A stretch of 64,000 bases of DNA from Aquilaria yunnanensis (GCA_039654915.1 CM077596.1:74649751-74713750), one strand, 5' to 3'. Positions 34,426 through 47,490 are shown, counted from the stretch's first letter. Notes: a model not told the origin generated them from the sequence alone. Translations and numbers: made by a program.

Positions 34426-35540
34426 TGACAATTTTTATCATATTTATTTTCAAGTTGTAACGTTATAGTTTAAATATATATTAATATAACTAAAAACTGA
34501 ATTTTTTTGGGCCATTGGACAGATTAAACATTTAGTGTATAATACAGACACACACAAACACACACCACTGATCCATTATTTAGCGAAAGAAAGTTTTGAG
34601 GGTACGAACTCTAATTATCCATGTAATTTGTTGATCATTAATAAGACAATTTTATTGTTTTCTGGTTTGTTGATTTTTTTTTTTTTTTTGTCTAGAACCA
34701 ATATTACTTGAAAGCTACCACTTTATCTACATAATAATCGCTTGAATAATTTTTTTAGAAAGCAATTAATTTTTGTATATAAATTTTTTTCACACCCAAC
34801 TTAAAAAATAAATATTAATAAAAATATTTTCAAAAAATAAAAGAAGTTTGAAAGATATTAAATAATGTGTTATTTGATGAATTAATCTCATTTTGTTGAT
34901 TTTTCATTAAACTTATATACCAATTGAAACTCAGCAATTTAAGAAGCCCAAATTTTTTTTCTTTAATTAAATTTTATTTTTTTAAGATGGGTATAGAAAA
35001 AATTCATAAAAAAATAGTATTAATTTTCTAAAAAAATTATTCAAATAATTATTAAATTGATAGAGTACTATTTTTTTCAAATGACATCGGTTCTAGATAA
35101 ACAATAAACAAAATTGAAAATGAGGGCGTTTTTAAAGCATTTTTCGAATTGGAAAAGAGGAGATTATTCATATATAGGAATTAAAATAGGTGCTCCAAAA
35201 ATCCATCCCATGCCAGGTTGCTAACACTAAGTGCTAAGTCGAGCATTGAGGAATTAAATAGGTCACAGCTTTGCTCAGAGTACGAACATTGCAGCATCAA
35301 ATAGAAAACAATATGTTCCGGTGTTTCTCTTAAATACCATTTCCTATCGCCTTCAATGCTTCCCCACCATCCCACCTTCTTTTCCTTTATAATACAGTCC
35401 CGTCCAAGTTCTCTTCCCATCTCTCTCGTTCTTTTTAATAATTAACATATTTGATTGGCAACTAGCTAGCTAGTTGAGATCGACCAGCTCGCGTTATTGT
35501 AGACGATAGTTAGTAGATTTATAAACTGTAGTGTAGGTAC
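34426..35540. other. Upstream region of the CASP-like gene
   Basis: AT-rich and without frames of note until about 35160. A TTTATAATAC element at about 35386-35395, roughly 150 bp before the start codon and followed by a CT-rich 'ctctctcgttc' stretch, is the best candidate for the gene's TATA box and leader. No other regulatory site is claimed. Confidence 0.4.
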
Positions 35541-36234
35541 ATGGAAGGAGTAAGCAGCAATGTGAAGGTGATGGAGGGCTCCAAGAACCTCCTCAGTTAC
35601 AACGATGTCATGTCCAGGATTGTAGCTATGGCCCTTACTCTTGTCGCCGTCGTTGTGACGGCTTTCGACAAGGAAACCGAAGATGTCACCGTCTCCATTA
35701 CCACAGCGCTACCCGCTGTTCGTGTTCGTGTCACTGCTAAGTGGCAATACATGTCTGCTTTTGTGTAAGTTCATCGGTCATAACTTCATTTCTTTTTCCT
35801 GCTTTTCTTTGTCTCTGTTTTTTGGGCAAAACACATATATGTACATGTATGTACTGACTGCTGGGTGTTTCTGCTTTACTAGGTACTTCCTTGTGTCAAA
35901 CGCTATTGCAGGTTCCTATGCAATAGCTTCCCTGATGTTATCAATGGCCATTAATGGCGGCCTCAAGGAGAAGGGAGAGTTGGGTCTGGTGGTGCTGGAC
36001 CTGCTCATGGTGGGGCTTCTCTTCTCCGCAAACGGAGCAGCCATGGGTGTCGGGATCATAGGACGGGACGGCAACTCGCACGTGCATTGGAACAAGGTCT
36101 GCAATTTGTTCCACGGATTCTGTCGCCGTTTAACGGCAGCCATCGTCCTGTCTCTGCTCGGATCCTTCGTTTTCCTCTGGCTGGTGGCAATGGCCATTCT
36201 CAACCTGTACAAGAAGAAACACACTAGCAAGTAG
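35541..36234 (+). CDS. CASPL1E: CASP-like membrane protein, subfamily 1E type
   Basis: Two exons, 35541-35764 and 35883-36234, separated by a 118-bp GT-AG intron (GTAAGT donor, 'ttactag' acceptor). The product is 191 residues, normal for the family. Four membrane segments are visible at about 25-43, 70-95, 107-130 and 157-184, with both ends cytoplasmic by the family model. The family's conserved Arg in segment 1 (R26) and Asp in segment 3 (D114) are present. The loop 'GNSHVHWNKVCN' and 'FSANGAA' match the 1E subgroup. CASP and CASP-like proteins form plasma-membrane scaffolds; CASPs guide lignin deposition in Casparian strips, while most CASP-likes are of unknown role. A single frame starting at 35683 that reads through the intron is not the gene. 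An AATAAA lies 7 bp after the stop. The exact paralogue is inferred. Confidence 0.93.
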
Positions 36235-36885
36235 TGGAGAAATAAATTGTTTAATTACCAAGATGGATGGTTAGTGCTACCACAGCGTCCTTTGTTGTGT
36301 AGGTGAAGTTGCTGGGTAAGAGTAAACTAGGCTGTTGGGACGTTGGGTCAGCTGTAGTACACCATGATTTACTAAATGCACATGCTGCAGTTAAAGATCA
36401 TTGATCATGTTTCTAAACATGCTACAGATATAACGGGGAAATGGTTGCAACAATTTCGCCAAGCACTATATTTGTAGCCATAAACAATTAAATTGATATT
36501 AATTTTATTCCGCCAGTCAAATGAAATGAGCATCTAAGAAGAAGAAAATACAAAGCGAATGGACGAACGAACCAATCTTGGATCAAAAGGCTTAGATGTA
36601 GACCCAGTAACCAATTCATTTAAGAATACACAGTTCGGATGGATCTATCACTAGCACTAGCTCGGGCCCTCAGGACCATATCTGCATCCAGCAGATACAT
36701 GTCATGTAGCACTTGGCACAAAGCAAGCTTGCATACAACAAATAAATAAATTTCAACTTCCTCGGATTAACAATATGAAAAAAAAAATACGAGTAATATA
36801 GCCACTGGTAAAAAAAAAAAACATGAAGGTTTTTCACGTAAAATATTCGGACTCAAAAGGAGTAGAACTTCAAATGCATCATCAA

Positions 36886-39877
36886 TCATGGGTTTGCTGG
36901 TGCAATAATCCTCCGGGTGTTATATGAGTTGCATTGTCTGCACTTAAGGCCAAATATGTGAAATGGAACTTTGCTCGTGGTGTTGCAGTCATTGCAGAGG
37001 ATTGAAACCTGTCAAGATAAAGAATTATTGTGTTCCGCGATCATTCTCTTTGGTTGATGATGAGTAAATAGATTAATATGCATGTATAGTTTTTTGAAAG
37101 TAGATGAGAAATACTCCAAATAGATCGAATTTTCATGTGTCATGCATGAAATTGTACAAGCTAAATAGAAGAGACAAACATAAGGGAGTGGAATACCAAT
37201 TACCTCAAATCGATAATCCTCAGGCATTGGGGTAGCTTCAATCTGAAAATGAAAATAACCCACGTTCAGTTACTGCTAAATGATGTAGCAATACACTATA
37301 GTGACTTGTTCACATCAGAACCCAGAAACAGCTCACCTGCAGTGCTATTCATGAATAGAAGACAAACTAATAAACAGAATGAAAGACGATGCAATGATTT
37401 ATGAGCACATGGAACATTTGGAAGATTAATGATGACACAAGTTTGACTTAAAGAATTCAGGCTACTGAATCGGGTTTTAGAATCCATACCTCTTCATCCA
37501 GATCTTTCCACAAAGGAGCCATATCAATGGCTGACTTGGAGCAGATGGGACAACGGAAACTGTAGTGCAAAGAAAATCAATTCTACAACTTTCAAATGTT
37601 TAACTCAGTATGTGCACGTGAGAACAACTCTTAAGGAGTTAATTTGAACATACTGGTTCCGCTGGGCCATCTTAAAGCTGCATTCCATATGCATGGTGTG
37701 TCCACAATTTAAAATTCTTGCTTCTTTTATAGAGTCAAAGAGGTACTGCCAATAAGACATCAAACTGTGAGTAATTTCCTGACATGAACTTCCTATGAAA
37801 TTTTGAAAAAGAAAATTAAAAGCAAACGTAAGATGTATCAGTCAACGAATCAAAGCTAAAACTCTGTCACCTCATAGCATATGGGGCAGTAGTTTTTCAT
37901 GGAGTTCTGCACACATTTGTGCTCCTCACGGAGGCTCACAGAGTAGCAAGATCCTGTACACAGCAAGAAAAGATGTGTAAAATTAGGTTTACCCATCGAA
38001 TGAAAAAAGAAAGCAAAGTCCCAGAAGAAACCAGAATTTACAAAAATAGAACGTGAAATTATTAAAAAAAAAAAAAAGGAAAGACAGAATTGATGAAAAG
38101 CATATGTCCAATGTTCTTGGAAACAAATATCAGAACTAGAAACAGGTTACCTTAATGAGCTTTCTCCTTAAACCATGTTTCTTACATCCCAAAACCATAA
38201 AAATAGAGTGAAAACAAAATTCTGAAAGCACAAAAGATGGAACAAAGAAACAAACATGAACCCACACAAAACATATGACCCTAGGAAACACACTATTCCA
38301 AGAGGTGGCGACCACACCAATTTTAATTGCAGAAAGACACACATAAACTTACTTTTTGCTCTTATTTATGTATGCAACTACTCCAGAGACCTTGTTTACC
38401 ATTATGGGTCTTGACTGGGCGTGCTCCAATTCTGCAACAAATTGTCTGGCATACATAATCCTCATTTTTGTCATTTTTTACCCTCAACTTGCTCCAATGC
38501 TAGCACTACCAATAACTTAAGGATTCAGGTGGTCATAGCAGTGGTGAATTAGAAGAAATGAAATGAAACCACAACAAGAAATGAAAATCAGACACCAAAC
38601 TTAATGGAATTTTATGTATGCAAGTCCATAATTCAACCTATGAAAAGTGAACCATTTTGTAATGCAAAACCAAATAAGCAAACAACCCTACTGCTTTCGG
38701 GAAACAACAAAAAGGAAAATCAAACTAGCATTGAAGTTTTTAATGTTCTGCATTGAAAGTAGGAACAGAAGAATTTTCCTAATGGATTAAAGGATGAAAA
38801 AGGAGAAGAGAAAAGTAACTCAATATAAGAGAATGCAAGAGAAGGAAGACTTGCGTACCACATGTTGGGCAGTGAAAAAAATTGTCACGACCCCCAACTC
38901 TGAAGAAAAATATTTGCAAACATCACAATAGTTGAGTACAAAATGAAGACAATATATGCAAACAATGCGGATCACACAGCAGTTATACCAACCTACAAAT
39001 CCCACAATCATTGCAATGGAACTGCCCTCTTGTGGTCTGCAATGTTTGGGACCAATACAATGTATCAAACAGTGATTAAGATTCAACGACAACTAAATGA
39101 TCCAACGAGGGGAAATGAAAACAAGGGAGAAAACTATCTCACATCATCATCAAAGAATTTGCAAATATTGCAAAAATATTCTCCCATATTCACACCACAG
39201 TTGGAACAGACTTGAGAAACCTGCGAAATAAAGCAGAAGAACACGATTGCAATCGCAACTGTTACAGCTAGAATCCGAAACCAATCAATCACCAACATAA
39301 AACTCATTGCGCCATCCCCATACCTCCTGTTCGGTCTCACAAACCAAACAAACCACCTGTTACAACAATTGCAACCTCATTAGGGACATCAAAGAATTTC
39401 ATGAACCGAAACAGTTGGAACAAGTACGTATCCAGATCAAGAGAGAGACCAACATGGCAACATACTTGCTTGACGTCTTGCCTAACGAGCTCATGGTGGT
39501 CCTTAGGATTGCTCGACAAGGACTGTATTGATCATATACAGAAAAATGATCACATTGTTGGAAGGGTAGTTAAGAAGTGGGAATTGGGGGAAAAAAAAAA
39601 CAGGGAAGAAAAAGGAGTACAGCGGCCTCGTTGTGGCAATGGCGGCAAGAGAAAATCTTATCGCAACAAGGAGCACGGATTTTGCATCTCCTTTTGTAAT
39701 GCTCGCACCTTAGAAACCAAATCAAAAGAGACGAACAAGATAACAAAACAGCGGTTTGAGGCCATGATAATAAAAAGAAGAGAACACGAACTAAGTATAG
39801 GAGACGGGTACAGACCCATATTCCAGTTTTCCGAAATCTGTATTTCTCTGCATCGTCGAGGTGGGCCTGTCCTCCAT
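36886..39877 (-). CDS. MIEL1: CHY/CTCHY/RING zinc-finger E3 ubiquitin ligase (MIEL1/RZPF34 type)
   Basis: Twelve coding exons on the minus strand, all with compatible phases and GT-AG borders: 39877-39816, 39708-39621, 39522-39466, 39356-39324, 39220-39143, 39036-38993, 38899-38859, 37953-37871, 37745-37654, 37559-37490, 37242-37204 and 37008-36886. They give 269 residues, the usual size for MIEL1-like proteins. Residues 22-80 form the CHY zinc finger ([20 protein letters not shown]), about 81-150 the CTCHY finger ([34 protein letters not shown]), 157 to about 203 a C3H2C3 RING (CPIC, CGHTMH, CPIC), and 230-262 a zinc-ribbon (CNDC, CRQC). Proteins of this type ubiquitinate transcription factors and affect ABA, drought and defence responses. 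The symbol marks the family; RZPF34/CHYR1 is the close alternative. Long introns follow exons 7, 10 and 11. Confidence 0.95.
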
Positions 39878-40038
39878 GGGTGACGATAACTAGGGCAACC
39901 AAAATACCTGAGCACAAAAATCCACTTTGACGGATTTTCCTTGTGGTTTTCTCTTATGAAGAGGAAAGGTGAGCGAGTCTCAGGTCACTTTGTCCCGAAC
40001 CTGATCCTACCATGAGATTGAGAGCTGTTTCCAAGTTA

Positions 40039-40841
40039 GGGAAATGTACCAAAAAACCCATTGTGGTTATGGACGTGAACCGATTTGATTACTATAGTTT
40101 TAAATAGCTCTAATTATATTACTAAAGTTATAGTTTGGGCTAAATTGGCCACTAATGTTACATTTTGGTACCGAATATGCTACCAGCAATTAAAAAACCT
40201 AGCAGTAAATGTGAGAAGTTGTTGGTTTTGAAATTTTGGGGGTATTTATATAATTTTTAACAAACTTCAAGAATTGTGTAAAATTTATAGTTTTCATTTT
40301 TTTTTTTGCGATAATCGCTTATATCATTCACCTAATCCACCGCCAGTCCATACATAAATGATATTTAAACTAGTCACAGCATTCCAATATAATAGATAAC
40401 TCGAATCTCAATCAAATGAAACTTACTTATCTAATATTAATGTATTTATGATCATTTACTTTTTAGTATTACAGTTTTTTTTGTTTGCAAATAGTGATAT
40501 CTAATACTATCTTCTCCAGCATCGCCTTTGTCACCATTACCAGATCCAATGGTAATCGATGCAGTGGCTGGCATATAAAATAAATGAAAATGATAAATTA
40601 TACAAAGTTTTTGAAATTTTTTAAAAGTTACATTAGTGCCCCAATATTTCAAAACTAACAACTTTTCGCATTTACCATTAGGTTTTTAACGGTCGATGGC
40701 ATATTCGGTACTAAACTATAACATTAATGGCGAATTTGGGGCGAAACTATGACTTTATTAATATAATGGGAACTAACTAAAACAATAGTGACTAAATCTA
40801 TCCAGACTCATAACTACAGCGATTTTTTTTGTACTTTTCCC
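40039..40841. mobile_element. Mutator-like long-TIR MITE upstream of the RING gene
   Basis: The left end is GGGAAATGTACCAAAAAAC and the right end, on the opposite strand, GGGAAAAGTACAAAAAAAATC. Similarity of about 75 percent by eye extends some 260 bp inward on each side (shared 'taccgaatatgc', 'ttaaaaaacctag/ttaaaaacctaatg', 'agttgttggttttgaaat'). The flanks tccaagtta (40030-40038) and tcgaagttt (40842-40850) agree at 7 of 9, a 9-bp duplication as for Mutator-like elements. The centre is only about 280 bp and non-coding. A related half-element lies at 56590-56872. Confidence 0.75.
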
Positions 40842-40850
40842 TCGAAGTTT

Positions 40851-43424
40851 CAATCACAAAGTGTTTTGTTTTAGGGTAAATTATCCTTTTCTCCCAATTT
40901 TGTTACTAACTGCAACTTAAACCTCCAACACTTGGAATCCTGCTCCTATCCCCGTTCTTGTTTTTTTTCCCTCCACTTCTTTCCAATTTCAACTTTTAAA
41001 ATCTATCTAGTAACTATTTTTCATACATTATTTTTCATACAATTAATATACTAGTTTTTGCATAAGTCAAGTATGCTCCTTACCCTTTATGTCTATAAAT
41101 ATTTATATTTCAATACTATCCTTTATAGTATAAAATAAGTGTGAACACATCAAATTTTGTGTCTCCTCAAAATTGGAGATACATAAATTAGATACTAGAA
41201 ATATTACAAACTCTGTATAAAAAATAATGAAGGATCTGCACAAATAATGTATAACATATGTACAAATGAGATCAAAAATATGTTATATGCAGATACAACC
41301 TCCCATGAAAAAAACAGATGCAGACGTATCAAATCCCACTTCCCAACAAATTTTGAAATATGTATAAATCAGATGACAAACGTGTACAAAATTCAATTTA
41401 TAAGCAAGTGATTGATATGTACAAAGCATGTGACATATTTATACAAATGAGAGCATAGATATGTTACAGATATATAAATGAATAAACTTTTACATATGAA
41501 TAGATATGAAGTCAATGACTAAATTATAACAAAACAAAGTTTTGAATTCTAGTGGCCTGATTACAAAGAAAAAAAAGAGAGAAAATGTTAATGACTTAAA
41601 CAGAAAACCGTTTATTTGTACACATCATTTATACATATAGCCAAAATTAGAAATATATATAAATCAGATGTCAAATATGTACAAACTTGATATACAAAGA
41701 AAGCAAATAATATGTACAAATAATGTTTGATATATGTATAAATGAGATCAAAGATATATTACAGGTATGGTAAGTGAATAAACTTTTACATATGAATATA
41801 TATGAGATTACTGACTAAATTGTAACAAAACAAAGCTGTAAATTCTAAGTGACCTATAAAAAAATGTTAGTGACTTAAACGGAAAAGATAAAAGAACAGA
41901 GGATCTGTAGGCGGGTTTGCCAAATCTGGTCTGGGCTAGGTTTTCGGACGCTTGGGTTTGGGTTGCTAAATGGGCCACATGACAGGTTTTCCCGTGATTC
42001 CCTTTGCAGTGGCGGCTTGGGGTTTGAGGGTGATGGTGCCGCCTATAGGCTGGTGGACGGCGGGGTGATGATGTCGGAAGACCAAAGATCGATGTGTGAA
42101 ACACAGCAAGATGGGTCACACTTCTTCTCCTCCTTGATTAAGCGTCGCTGACAGTTAGAGACACATGGGAACGATGGCATTTGGCAAGGTGGGACGACGA
42201 CAACAGGCTAGAGTGATTGATCAAAATTTTGAGAATCTGAATGTTATATTGATCAAAATGAGGCTGCCGAGTTAGGACTGAGGTTCTGCGCTTTGAAGGT
42301 TCTTTCGAGCTGTTGCCATGTTTGACCACTTAACGACCACATGTGAATCCAACTCAATCACAAGTCTGATCACGCACCCATTCGAATCGCCAATTCGAGT
42401 CCTTTCAGCACCCATAGTTAGACTATTAAGCTAGTTTTGCCAGTGTGTTCAGATAGGTCCCACAAGAATTGCCTTGCTCGTCTCTAGCGAGTCCTACACC
42501 TACGCTTTTTATGTTCACTTGACCCGATCCATCCCTGTTTAGTTTAGTACACACCGATTGGTGGGGTACCCCAACCTCAAATTTGCACCCTGATTCTTGT
42601 GCCAGAAACGCAATCCGTGCCTACGGAAAAAAGTTCTCCAGCACAAAACTTAGGAAAAGAAAAACTTTCCCATAAGTTATATAAGCAATTCCAACCACAT
42701 GGGCAAGACAAGGCTACAGGGTTAAGCTAGGCCTCATAACTTTGATCTGATCATCTATAACCATGCATCCATGTTCAGCACTTGCAACAGCCTTAGCACC
42801 AGTTACAAAATACTTTAATTCAACAGGTAAACAGATGAATATATGGTGCCTTCCAATTCAATGTCTACAGCGACAATGAGTGAACATGGAAAGACAATAT
42901 ATTCATCTATCCATATCTGTCTCTCTAGAAGCACGTCAATTGAAAGAGCAGCAGCCCTATTGGATTGTCCGAGCTTCTAACAATTCCATTTTAAAAGATT
43001 TACGCCCTCCATCCAATAACATATGTTCAATTTCCTATTTTTCTTTTCATGTCCCAAAATATGTGCCACATCCTTTTCCAAATCTACCCTTTCCATTAGA
43101 TAAAACCCATGAATGCTTATTGTTGTATGTTATTTAGTAAGGCGTAACTTAAATATGTGCTTAGGCACAAAATCCATAATTTCTACAAAAAGAAAAAAAA
43201 ATGAAGAAGAAGGGACATATATTATAGGATGGGGACAATATAACATATGGTTAATGCTCATGCAATTCCCAAAGGATGCAGCTCAAAACGGAAAACAAGA
43301 TGCAATTTCATTTGTGGTTATGAGTTGGACATATATCCTGATGAAAGTATAAATGTGAAAAAAAAAAAAAAAGAATAAAATGGAATCCTTGAGAAATGGC
43401 CATCTAGTTGCAGACTTTAAGCGG
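40851..43424. other. Intergenic DNA between two minus-strand genes, no gene supported
   Basis: The part 41,000-41,880 is AT-rich and internally duplicated (listed separately). The part 41,880-42,560 is of even composition with several overlapping short frames (41808-42119 -, 41963-42151 +, 42138-42329 -) that show no domain. It could be a transposon remnant. The part 42,560-43,424 lies downstream of the ubiquitin-fold gene and would include its 3' UTR. Confidence 0.4.
41431..41890. repeat. Direct duplication, about 160-180 bp, offset about 296 bp
   Basis: The copies are 41431-41613 and about 41727-41890. Shared words in order are 'ataaacttttacatatgaat', 'gactaaatt', 'taacaaaacaaag', 'gaattctagtg/aaattctaagtg' and 'aatgttaatgacttaaac'. 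The intervening DNA carries further 'gtacaaa', 'atacaaatgagat' words of the same kind. Confidence 0.6.
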
Positions 43425-44438
43425 TCAAAGAATAATACATCCGCATGAGTTTAGCTTCTTCATGTCGTCATTCTTATCTGCAATGCAATAAATAAATTAG
43501 GTATGAGCAGAAATTCAAGCACCATTAAGTACTTGAGATCACGGCACTGGAGATGAAAATAGAGGGAACAAGTGGTGGGGTTGGGGGTGGTAACTACAAT
43601 CTTATTTATGTGGTGAAGAATCAGTTAAAGAATGCAGGTCTTGGTTCCTTTGAAATATTTTCACTCTAACCCTAACATGCTCATTGTAAAAGTGGGTCAT
43701 AGATGCAATCTTACGGGCTATGCTTGGATCATATCGTGAAGGGAAAGGGAACAAAAGTAAACATGTCACAATTCTGCTAAAAGCTTTTATTCTCTACCTT
43801 TTCTTTGTTTGTTTGTTTGTTTTTTTTTTTGGGGGGGGGGGGGTGGTAGGGGGGGAGTGGTGGTGGTGGTGAATTTGCAGTTTGGAGGTTGATCTTGCAA
43901 AAGTAGAAATCTCTTTATCTCTTTGGCTTAACTCAACTAGCAAAGGAGATACAAACTAGCGGCTGGACATGTACCAATGAAACAAATGAGAAATAGACTG
44001 ACCAGTCTTGTTTTTTACTATAGCAGGCTGTACAACCACGTGCATCGTAACAACAGCAGCAGGTAGGTCCCCAACTGTTGTTCTAGCATCAGCAAGTGTC
44101 TTGTTGTTTTCCAAAACTTTACCAGCATGTATAAGTTTTAATTCACTTAAAGACTTTGGTATGACTGTTTTATCTGCAAACAGAGAGTGAAAACAATATG
44201 AACTCACAGAAACAGCTGAACAACTGAGCAGTACAAGATTTTAACAAAACCCTATAAAACCACATAAAGTGAATTCAAAGGGAAGGAGAACAATAAATAG
44301 AAAACCTTTTGGCCACTCAGCAAGCAGCTTCTGCTTAAGATTCCCAATGGTCACAGATGGTGCATAATTACTATGGGCTATATCTGTTCCATCATAGATG
44401 CGAAACTTGAGCTCAATACGCTCCTCTTCCTCAGCCAT
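43425..44438 (-). CDS. MUB: Membrane-anchored ubiquitin-fold protein (MUB)
   Basis: Three coding exons on the minus strand: 44438-44306, 44173-44003 and 43477-43425, with GT-AG borders and matching phases, giving 118 residues (family usual about 117-120). Residues about 7-85 form the ubiquitin-like fold; LIHAGKVLEN is the equivalent of the ubiquitin LIFAGKQLED segment. Instead of a Gly-Gly tail the protein ends in NSCGCIIL, a CaaX box whose final Leu favours geranylgeranylation, with a second Cys two residues upstream of the CaaX Cys for possible S-acylation. MUBs are tethered to the plasma membrane by this lipid and bind group VI ubiquitin-conjugating enzymes (UBC8 type). The first coding exon starts at the sole Met in context (MAEEEERIELKF). 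The 5' UTR seems to be split by an intron of about 860 bp. The intron before the last exon contains a G-rich tract. Which MUB paralogue it is cannot be decided. Confidence 0.95.
43831..43874. repeat. G-rich tract in the last MUB intron
   Basis: Thirteen consecutive G, then GGTAGGGGGGGAGTGG and GGT repeats, next to a (GTTT)n/poly-T run. On the transcribed (minus) sense this is a C-run followed by poly-A. Several G-runs of three or more in close spacing could form a G-quadruplex on the plus strand. Confidence 0.85.
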
Positions 44439-44442
44439 ATTG

Positions 44443-45480
44443 CCCTCTCACTTGGTTTCCCAGCTTTTGTAAGCAATGAGAAAACAATTAAGTTCTTTGT
44501 TTTCAGAATTCAATACTCTTGCACTCTCACCTGCATGATGGAAGAGAGGCTCTCAGACGACAATTTATTGAAGCTAGAACCAAAATCACAAATACTTGCT
44601 ACACTAGATTGAAGCATGTAAACTGCTTTGATCATTCAATTTTCAGAACCTGAATCTTTTCGAAATATTCTGTTTTATGTTTGTCTCAGGTTGCAGAGGA
44701 TGCACCGTAGATCAACTAAATCAGATTACTCTTGGCCGTCATGAGCTGTTACAAATAACCATATCATCTGATCAACACTCGATTCCCTTGAAGGAGGGTT
44801 GCATCAGGAAGAGCATCCGGCCTAAAACTTTGCAACTTTGCTTGAATGAACTTGCAGCAGTAACTAACTTTAAAAAGTTAATCAGACACTACCCTAACAT
44901 AGTTGCTATTAAGGTACAATATGATCTAATCAACACTCATGTCGATAGCTACCTTATCATCAGCTGGTGCCCATTCAAAATAACAGCAAAACCAGTCACA
45001 TTCTATAGAAAATCGCATTAAAGAAAGAATGGAAGACCAAAAGAAACAAGAATCTACCATAATCTAGTCCCTTGTATCTGATTTAATTGAAAATTAGACA
45101 AAGGACAATATATCGACGGAATTATACGATCAGTCTGAATACAACTAATTCAACTTACGATTTCCGTTTCTCTTCGGACTAAGGCAGGAAACAGTTTCTT
45201 AATTTTGTTTCCATGTTCCCAGCAACCAAACGGAGCATAGCATGATTCATGAAAAAACTTGAAGGATCAATTTCATACAGGAAGAGACATAAGAGTAGAA
45301 GTGGAGCGCAAGAGAGAATCAATACCTGATGAAGAAAGCCTCGGTGAAAGATTCAGTGAAAAAATGGCTCCGGCCTTCCAAATTCTTCAGTTCCTCTGCC
45401 GTTAGTTCGATCTGATCCCGAAACCAGGAAACAGGTTCTCGTCGTTCGCTCGGTAGTTAAAATTTGTTTTCACGATCTTC
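44443..45480 (-). other. 5' UTR leader and leader intron of the MUB gene (inferred)
   Basis: On the minus strand the segment from about 45480 down to 45326 looks like an untranslated first exon (CTTCTTCTT-rich start, no long frame) and ends at CATCAG followed by GTATTG, a good donor. A matching acceptor lies within about 30 bp before the start codon (TTACAAAAG or AAACCAAG). This makes a leader intron of about 860 bp. A plus-strand frame inside it (44677-45021, 114 codons) has no recognisable domain and is not called. Confidence 0.4.
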
Positions 45481-47490
45481 TTCTTCTTCGTCGTCGACTT
45501 TTCGATTCTCCCTCGGCCTTTTTTTCTACTCCCTTAATTTTTTTTTCTTTTAATTATTTTGCGGTTAAACAGGAAAAAAATCATCCCACTGATAGGAAAA
45601 ATTTACAAAAGGGGCAAAAAAAAAAAAGGAAATAGCGGGAAATTGTATTCCATGGGTTGAAATCTGCTGCATGCCGAGAAGCGTAGATCCGTGTTCCACG
45701 CGAAAGCTAATAGGAATTTTGGGCTATAAAATGACGAAATTAACCAATGCAAGCCTCGTGGCGAACTGTGGTTGTACCAGCTACAGTATAAGCATGCCAA
45801 AAGGGCCATTACAAATCGGTCGTTACTGTTAGTTATCTTGCCCTACCATGGGCACCTAGCCGACCGTAATCATGTGACACGTGAGCCTCTAAGGCTCCGA
45901 CTGACTTACCCCTCTCCCTCCATACCTCTGTAACCTTTCTTTCTACTCCACAAGTACACTATTTCTTTTATCTACAAAATAGACTAGCAAACTTTTGAGA
46001 TAAGGAAATAATAAATGTATTATTTTGTAATACCTGAAATTTTCATGTGACATGTGAGCATCTAATGCTCTAGCTGACTACTAGGGTTAATCATTCGGGC
46101 TATTCAGTTTAAATTAAATTAAATTATTTAATTTTTTTAATAGTAACAAATTGAATTAACCAAATTGGGTATTAAAATTGAAATAGAACTAAATCAAAAT
46201 TTTTTTTGTTTTATTTCTTTTCAAATTAAAATAACTGAAATATTACTTTTAAGTTCGAACCAATACTCAATGACTTAAATGCATTTATTTGGTTACCAAA
46301 ATAACTAAATGCCCAAATTGAAACTGAACTGAAAATGAAAATTGTTGTACTTGATTTCAATTGAAGCCAAACAAAAAAATCAAAATCACTGAACCAGAAT
46401 TTTAAAAAAAATCAGTTTTAAGTTTTTTTTTCAATTTAAACTAAATAGTGATCATCCTATTGACTACCCCACTGCCTCCCTCCCTTCTTGACAAGTACTA
46501 TTTTTTTATATGCAAAAAAAGAAAAAAAAAATAGCAAACGTTTTGAGAAAGGGAAATACTCTCAAAAAATAATATTATTTCTAAGTTCTAACCAATACTC
46601 AGTAGCTAAAATTCATTTATTTGTTACCAAAATAACTGAATGTCTAAACTAAAACTAAACTAAAATGATGTGCCACTTATAAAAAATGTTTTGACCAATT
46701 TTAAAGTCAGTATTTTACATTAAAATTTAAGAATTAAAAATACGATTTTACTCTTCTATCTTATTTTAGATGATGTGTTTTTTTTAACATGAAAATTAAG
46801 ATGTGTGTAATTTATCTAATTTTTTTCATTTTTATACTTGAAACTAAAATAAAAAAATTCCTTTTAATTTTTATGTAAAAGAGTTTAAATGAAGATTGGA
46901 AAAATAAAATATTTTTTGGGGTTTTTTGTAGTTTCTGGATTTTATATGAAAGAGTTTACATTATGATAGTAAGGTAAAATAAATTTAAAAATTATTAAAA
47001 AAAACAAACGACTCATCCTTTTGAGACAATATAAAAAAAAAACTTATGATTTTTTTTAGGACAAGGGAATACCGTTTTAGAGGGGTAAGACTTTCACCAC
47101 CCGGCCCTAGGTACGCGGCCGAGTACAAGGACAACTGCACATACTTCAAACCACCAAGGTTTGGGTTCTGAGACAGCTGCTTCTATGACTTTACCTGTTT
47201 ACCCTCCAACAAGTTGGGAGGGTTAGGTCCCTACACTGTACCATACTAAACTTGGCCATTTGGAGAATAAAACCTAGAAGGTTGTGAGAGTGACACGCAT
47301 GATATGATTGCCGGATGCAGACCCACCAAAGCATTAGGAAGTGGTGGGAAAGAGCCAAGAGCGAAAGGTCAGAGACCTTTTGTTTTGAATACTGCTTTAT
47401 GCTTTGAAAAATATACCGGAGATCATTTCGCTGATTTAAATCCGTTCACCACGTGTATGCTAATTAAGCTAACATCGATGCTTCTTACCA

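Noticed and set aside
35683..35882. Start of a continuous 183-codon frame overlapping the CASP-like gene
   Set aside because: It reads exon 1 in the wrong frame and translates the intron; the two-exon model restores the conserved family sequence.
38346..38440. Possible extra exon inside a long intron of the RING gene
   Set aside because: An acceptor-like CAG and short open stretch exist, but the flanking exons join in phase and restore the conserved CPTCGSCYS sequence without it.
41808..42329. Three overlapping frames of 62-103 codons
   Set aside because: They lie on both strands over the same bases, have no shared motif with known proteins and no start context.
44677..45021. 114-codon plus-strand frame in the MUB leader intron
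   Set aside because: No recognisable domain and antisense to an intron; possibly a fragment of an old retroelement, but not supportable.
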